This document shows, one piece after another, positions 60,017 to 64,000 of a DNA stretch of 64,000 bases (position 1 is its first letter; each line of letters opens with the position of its first letter). Position numbers and translations under genes: made by a program. This DNA comes from Bradyrhizobium xenonodulans (GTDB lineage: Bacteria > Pseudomonadota > Alphaproteobacteria > Rhizobiales > Xanthobacteraceae), in assembly GCF_027594865.1 (NCBI RefSeq), contig NZ_CP089391.1, positions 4,742,501-4,806,500 on the forward strand, read 5' to 3'. Under the pieces are notes generated by a model that searched no databases, had not been told where the DNA came from, and saw only the letters and a list, made by a program, of their open reading frames with translations.

Positions 60017-61747
60017 TCACGCCGCGTGCACGCGGTCCAGGAAACCGTCGACCTCGGCCTTCAGGTGCAGGCTCTCGCCTGAGAGCGCCTGGGCGGAGGC
60101 AAACATCCGGCTCGAGGTCTCGCCCGTCTCGCTCGCGCCCTTGGCGGCGTGGCGGACGTTCACGGCAACATCGGCGGTGCCCGAGGCCGCAGCGCGAACG
60201 CTGGCCGCGATGTTGTGGGTGGCGCTCCTCTGCTGCTCGACCGCGCTCGAGATCGAGCCGGCGATGCCGCTGATGCGCTCGATGGTCTGGCTGATCGCCT
60301 TGATGGCGGCGACCGATTCCTCGGTCGCAAGCTGCATGCTCTCGATCTGGTTCGAGATCTCGTCGGTCGCCTTGGCGGTCTGACCGGCAAGCGTCTTGAC
60401 CTCCTGGGCCACCACCGCGAAGCCGCGACCCGCATCGCCGGCACGTGCGGCCTCGATGGTGGCATTCAGCGCCAGCAGGTTGGTCTGCTCGGCGATCGAG
60501 GTGATCAGCTTGACGACGTCGCCGATGCGCGCGCCCGCCTCGGAAAGCTGCGCCATGCGCTGGTCGGTGGCTTCGGCCTGCCGCACCGCTTCGGCGGAGA
60601 TCTCGTTGGATTCCTGCACCCGGCGGGTGATCTCCGAGATCGACTGGGACAGCTCGTCGGAGGCCGAGGCGGCCGAACGGACGTGCTCGGAGGCGCTCTC
60701 GGAGGCGCCGGCCGACTGCGCCGACAGATCGGCGGTGGAACGTGCCGTATCGGTCAATTGCCGCGCCACCCGCTCGAACTCGCCGGAGGAGCTCAGCACC
60801 TTGTCGAGGATGCCGCCGACGCTGCCGCGGAACTCCTCGACGAAGTTGCGCAGCTCCGCCTTGCGCTGCTCGGCCGCGGCAGCCGAAGCCTCCGCCTGCT
60901 CGCTGCGCATGCGGGCCCGCTCCAGCGAATTGCTCTTGAACACGGCGACCGTGCGGGCGATCTCGCCGATCTCGTCGGCGCGATCCTCGCATTCGATCGC
61001 GACGTCGCCCTGGCCGTTGGCGAGCGCCGTGAGCGAGCGCGTGACCGAGGTGAGCGGCTTGGTGACGCGGCGGACGACCAGCAGTGTGAGGACCAGAACC
61101 AGCAGCGCGGCAATGCCGGCCGCAATGGCCATGCTCTCGATCGCCTGGGTCAGCATGCTCTCGAATTGCGCCATCGGGATGCCGACATAGAGGATGCCGA
61201 CGACCTTGCCCGCTGCATCGACGACCGGGAAATAGGCGGTCATGAAGGACTTGCCGAACAGCGTGGCTGGACCCTTGTAGGCCTCGCCGCGGCGCAGGAC
61301 GGCCTGCCCGGGATGGTCGGCGGCAAGCTGGGTGCCGACGGCGCGGTCGCCATTCTCCTTCTTCACGTTGGTCGAGCGCCGCACGAACTGCCCGCTCGCA
61401 TCGTCGAACACGAACAGGGTCGCATTGCCCCCGACATAGGACACCGCCCGATCGACGATGGCGTGATCCTTGAAATCGGGCATCCGGGGAATCTCGGCGC
61501 GCGCAAGCGCGCCATCCCGCATCGTGATCTTCGCGTCGGGCACGACCTCGGCAAAGGCCAGCGCCAGCGTGCGCAGATTGGCCTCGATCTCGCGGAGGGC
61601 GCGATCGTTGAAAGCAGAGGTGAGCGACCAGTAGCCGGCGCCGACCACGAGCGCCGTATTCACGGCGATCAGCAGCACCGCGCACAGGACGGCCTTGGTA
61701 CCCAGCTTGAATTGCGGCAGGAACTTCGCCGTTGGAAGGTTGGACAT
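60017..61747 (-). CDS. Methyl-accepting chemotaxis protein with periplasmic Cache-type sensor
   Basis: The start is set at ATG 61747 ([21 protein letters not shown]); 576 residues. First helix about 18-38; periplasmic sensor about 40-190 with Cache-type elements ([50 protein letters not shown]); second helix about 195-215; HAMP domain ([20 protein letters not shown]); and a long cytoplasmic coiled coil with the signalling tip [28 protein letters not shown]. The ligand is unknown; [10 protein letters not shown] patterns occur in sensors of small carboxylates. Confidence 0.93.
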   Translation of the reverse strand: MSNLPTAKFLPQFKLGTKAVLCAVLLIAVNTALVVGAGYWSLTSAFNDRALREIEANLRTLALAFAEVVPDAKITMRDGALARAEIPRMPDFKDHAIVDRAVSYVGGNATLFVFDDASGQFVRRSTNVKKENGDRAVGTQLAADHPGQAVLRRGEAYKGPATLFGKSFMTAYFPVVDAAGKVVGILYVGIPMAQFESMLTQAIESMAIAAGIAALLVLVLTLLVVRRVTKPLTSVTRSLTALANGQGDVAIECEDRADEIGEIARTVAVFKSNSLERARMRSEQAEASAAAAEQRKAELRNFVEEFRGSVGGILDKVLSSSGEFERVARQLTDTARSTADLSAQSAGASESASEHVRSAASASDELSQSISEITRRVQESNEISAEAVRQAEATDQRMAQLSEAGARIGDVVKLITSIAEQTNLLALNATIEAARAGDAGRGFAVVAQEVKTLAGQTAKATDEISNQIESMQLATEESVAAIKAISQTIERISGIAGSISSAVEQQRSATHNIAASVRAAASGTADVAVNVRHAAKGASETGETSSRMFASAQALSGESLHLKAEVDGFLDRVHAA

Positions 61748-61864
61748 GAATGGAATGACCCCCGTAATTCCTGCATATTCGTGCAATCGGCTTACGGTCC
61801 TATTAATAATGGTTCACAGCCCCTGTGGGCGGGATGCTTACCAAATTGTAAACGAGGGATACCC

Positions 61865-63310
61865 CTGACCACGCCAAGTGCGCCGCCCATCATCGTCTGG
61901 TTCCGCGACGACCTCCGCCTCTCCGACCACCCTGCCCTCCACGCCGCCGCGAAATCAGGCGCGCCGGTGATCTGCCTCTACGTGCTGGATGACGGGGCCG
62001 GGCGTGCGCCGGGCGGCGCCGTGCGCTGGTGGCTGGCGCAGTCACTGCGGGCTCTCGGCGCCGACATCGCCACGCGCGGGGGATCGCTGATCCTGCGCAA
62101 GGGGCCGGCGGCCAAGGTCATCAGTGAAGTGGCGCGCGAGAGCACTGCCGTGGCCGTCTACTGGAACGCGATCGCACAGGCGGCGCATCAGGCGGTTGAG
62201 AGGCGGCTCGAAGCGGCGCTGACGAAGCTCGGCGTGGAGTCGCGAAGTTTCCCCGGCGACCTGCTGGTGCCGCCCTCGACGATCCGCAACAAGGAAGGCC
62301 GGGGCCTGCGCGTGTTCACGCCGTTCTGGCGGCGAGTCCTATCGCTCGGCGATCCGCCCAAACCATTGCCCGCACCGAAGGAACTGCGCCCGGGTCCGAA
62401 GCTCGCCAGCGACGCGCTGGAGAGCTGGAAACTCGAGCCGACCAAGCCGGATTGGGCGGGTGGTCTGCGCGAGCGTCGGACGCCGGGCGAGGCCGCCGCC
62501 CGCGCGCGCCTCCGCAACTTCCTCAAGCACGCCGCGCGCTTCTATGTCGGCGATCGCGACCGCCCGGATCGCGAAGGCACGTCAGGCCTGTCGCCTCACC
62601 TGAGATTCGGCGAGCTCAGCCCGCGCCAAGTCTGGCACGCCGCGCGCTTCGCCGCGGCGGAGAATCCCGCGATCGGGTCCGGCGTCGAGAAGTTCCTGAG
62701 CGAGCTCGGCTGGCGCGAGTTCTGCCGCCACCTCCTCCACGATCACCCCGACCTTGCCACCAAAAACCTGCAAGCCAATTTCGACGACTTCCCCTGGAAG
62801 GACGACAAGAGAGCCCTCACCGCCTGGCAACGCGGCCTCACGGGCTATCCCATCGTCGATGCCGGCCTGCGCGAGCTCTGGCACACCGGCGTGATGCATA
62901 ACCGGGTACGGATGGTCGTCGCCTCCTTCCTGGTCAAGCATCTCCTGATCGACTGGCGCGATGGCGAAAGCTGGTTCTGGGACACGCTGGTCGATGCGGA
63001 TGCCGGCAGTAATCCCGCGAATTGGCAGTGGGTCGCCGGCTGCGGCGCCGACGCTGCGCCGTATTTCCGGGTGTTCAATCCAACGCTTCAGGGCGAGAAG
63101 TTCGACCCCGATGGAACCTATGTCCGGCGCTGGGTGCCGGAGCTGAAGGACGTGCCGGCCAAGCTGATCCACCAACCCTGGCAGGCAGCGCCGATCGAGC
63201 TTGCAAGCGCCGGCGTCACGCTCGGCAAGACCTATCCGCTGCCGATCGTCGATCACGCCAGGGGACGCGAGCGCGCGCTCGCCGCCTACACAAAGATCCG
63301 CAAAGGTTGA
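61865..63310 (+). CDS. phr: Deoxyribodipyrimidine photolyase / cryptochrome-family protein, apparent CTG start
   Basis: 481 residues. The conserved first strand PPIIVWFRDDLRLSDHPAL lies eight residues after a CTG at 61865, and no ATG, GTG or TTG is in frame near it. GAGGG at 61854-61858 is 6 bases before the CTG, so CTG initiation is the best reading. FAD-binding C-terminal motifs are present: TSGLSPHLRFGELSPRQVW, FLSELGWREFCRHLLHDHPDLA, RALTAWQRGLTGYPIVDAGLRELWHTGVMHNRVRM and FWDTLVDADAGSNPANWQWVAGCGADAAPYFRVFNP. It should use light to repair UV-induced cyclobutane dimers. The Trp electron-transfer residues are present. Confidence 0.9.
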   Translation: MTTPSAPPIIVWFRDDLRLSDHPALHAAAKSGAPVICLYVLDDGAGRAPGGAVRWWLAQSLRALGADIATRGGSLILRKGPAAKVISEVARESTAVAVYWNAIAQAAHQAVERRLEAALTKLGVESRSFPGDLLVPPSTIRNKEGRGLRVFTPFWRRVLSLGDPPKPLPAPKELRPGPKLASDALESWKLEPTKPDWAGGLRERRTPGEAAARARLRNFLKHAARFYVGDRDRPDREGTSGLSPHLRFGELSPRQVWHAARFAAAENPAIGSGVEKFLSELGWREFCRHLLHDHPDLATKNLQANFDDFPWKDDKRALTAWQRGLTGYPIVDAGLRELWHTGVMHNRVRMVVASFLVKHLLIDWRDGESWFWDTLVDADAGSNPANWQWVAGCGADAAPYFRVFNPTLQGEKFDPDGTYVRRWVPELKDVPAKLIHQPWQAAPIELASAGVTLGKTYPLPIVDHARGRERALAAYTKIRKG

Positions 63311-63376
63311 GCGTTGCTTTGACACAATTATGAAACGCGCTATCGTCATCGCTCCATACAAACCGTGGGGGACGAT

Positions 63377-63685
63377 ATGGACGACGATAAGCCGATCACC
63401 GAACAAGCGATGGAGACGATCACCACCGCCGTGGAAGCAACCAAGGACGCCGCTGTCATTGCCGTCAAGAAGGTGAAGAAAGCCGCCAAGAAGGTCGCAA
63501 AGAAGGTCACGCCGAAGAAGGCTGCGAAGAAGAAAGCCGCCAAGAAGTCTTCGAAGAAAGCTGCAAAGAAGTCGTCGAAGAAGGCAGCCAAGAAGTCCGC
63601 GAAAAAGGCGACCAAGAAATCTGCAAAGAAGGCTGCCAAGAAAGCTGCCAAGTCGAAAAAGAAGGCCAAGAAGGCCAAGCGCTGA
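63377..63685 (+). CDS. Histone H1-like lysine/alanine-repeat protein
   Basis: 102 residues from ATG 63377 (MDDDKPITEQAMETITTAVEATKDAA), preceded by GGGGGA. After an acidic N-terminus of about 25 residues comes KKVKKAAKKVAKKVTPKKAAKKK and many KKAAKKSSKKAAKK units up to the end, like the C-terminal tail of eukaryotic histone H1 and chlamydial HctB. It should bind and compact DNA non-specifically. Codon use for Lys is mostly AAG, as expected at this GC. Confidence 0.85.
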   Translation: MDDDKPITEQAMETITTAVEATKDAAVIAVKKVKKAAKKVAKKVTPKKAAKKKAAKKSSKKAAKKSSKKAAKKSAKKATKKSAKKAAKKAAKSKKKAKKAKR

Positions 63686-63739
63686 TCGCAGCGCTCGGAG
63701 TCTCCGGGTGCAGACGCGCCCGGGGACTCCAGCGATACC

Positions 63740-63946
63740 CTACCCTCGCGGCTTGGCTGCGCGCCGGCCGGCGTGATGCTCGCCTTGCGGATCGCGGAAT
63801 TCGCTGCGATGGCCGCGCCGGTCCTCCTTGGCAAACCGACGCCGCTTCTCGGGCGAACCGAACTGCTTGACCACCCTCCTGCCGTTGACCTTCTTGATGA
63901 CGTAGCCGCCCTCGGTCATGGAGAACGGGGCCTTCAGCGACCCCAT
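63740..63946 (-). CDS. Basic hypothetical protein, probably cut by the window edge
   Basis: 68 residues if it starts at ATG 63946 (MGSLKAPFSMTEGG), but the frame stays open to base 64000 (upstream residues include SWFEPFKHPRGTRFDHMG), so the true start may be outside. The C-terminus is strongly basic (VNGRRVVKQFGSPEKRRRFAKEDRRGHRSEFRD). I do not recognise a family. A DNA- or RNA-binding role is only suggested by charge. Confidence 0.5.
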   Translation of the reverse strand: MGSLKAPFSMTEGGYVIKKVNGRRVVKQFGSPEKRRRFAKEDRRGHRSEFRDPQGEHHAGRRAAKPRG

Positions 63947-64000
63947 GTGGTCGAACCTGGTGCCGCGCGGGTGCTTGAACGGCTCGAACCAGGACGGATA

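Noticed and set aside
60149..61864. Long plus-strand frame continuous with the photolyase, suggesting a fusion protein
   Set aside because: It runs antisense through the well-supported chemoreceptor and has Arg/Gly-rich shadow composition; the photolyase family begins at the conserved strand near 61890.

Overview
This is a GC-rich, densely packed chromosomal window, most likely from Bradyrhizobium or a close relative in the Nitrobacteraceae (Alphaproteobacteria). The signs are very high GC3 with long antisense shadow frames, GTG/TTG (and one probable CTG) starts, many soluble PAS hybrid histidine kinases, Omp31-like porins, Bug-type solute receptors, and a dispersed repeat of a kind I recall from Bradyrhizobium genomes (29381-29475). 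Both window edges cut genes.

Layout. 1-3420: a GNAT acetyltransferase cut by the left edge, an acyl-CoA-dehydrogenase-fold flavoprotein and a CadC-like winged-helix/TPR regulator. 3522-10957: the most interesting block, a complete retron-type reverse-transcriptase operon. It holds a WGR + HEAT/ARM-repeat protein (3683-6841), a winged-helix + SWIM zinc-finger protein (6838-8505), a structured msr-msd RNA (8571-8810) with matching a1/a2 ends and a long bulged msd hairpin, and a retron RT (8858-10684) with NAxxH, YADD and VTG motifs and a C-terminal membrane segment. The operon ends at the 3' end of a tRNA-Leu(GAG) gene. Twelve bases of that tRNA 3' end recur on the far side of the operon, so the cassette looks like a tRNA-targeted insertion. 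From memory of the published retron classification this is type XIII (ARM + WHSWIM), an antiphage-type tripartite system.

11119-23451: housekeeping and metabolism: fliN-like, lipB, a stand-alone DnaB-C-like ATPase, tautomerase/LysR, a GbsR-DUF4166-epimerase operon with a palindrome over the regulator start codon, a PAS hybrid kinase, acylphosphatase, a PEP-mutase-family enzyme, the propionyl-CoA carboxylase alpha subunit and a zinc peptidase. 23679-29351: another hybrid kinase, an ArsB-like transporter, a small membrane protein and an MFS transporter. 29478-33457: a GntR-controlled sugar-acid locus (enolase-superfamily dehydratase, gluconate-5-dehydrogenase-like SDR, L-idonate-5-dehydrogenase-like enzyme). 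33471-37418: a duplicated-domain secreted protein, a NarL-type two-component pair and an unknown multi-pass membrane protein. 37628-42189: IclR regulator, CoA-transferase, Bug receptor and a LuxR regulator.

42218-47718: AHSA1/ArsR pair with two spaced operators, a beta-lactamase-fold hydrolase, an outer-membrane barrel, an SDR-fold protein lacking its catalytic Tyr/Lys, and a two-part GNAT. 48009-55630: small secreted proteins, a five-gene curlin-repeat (functional amyloid) cluster, a FixJ-like response regulator, and a MacA/MacB-type export operon ending in a small LuxR HTH gene. 56346-64000: a phosphodiesterase with a candidate Pho box, a 1-Cys peroxiredoxin, a chemoreceptor, a photolyase with an apparent CTG start, a histone-H1-like lysine/alanine protein and a gene cut by the right edge.
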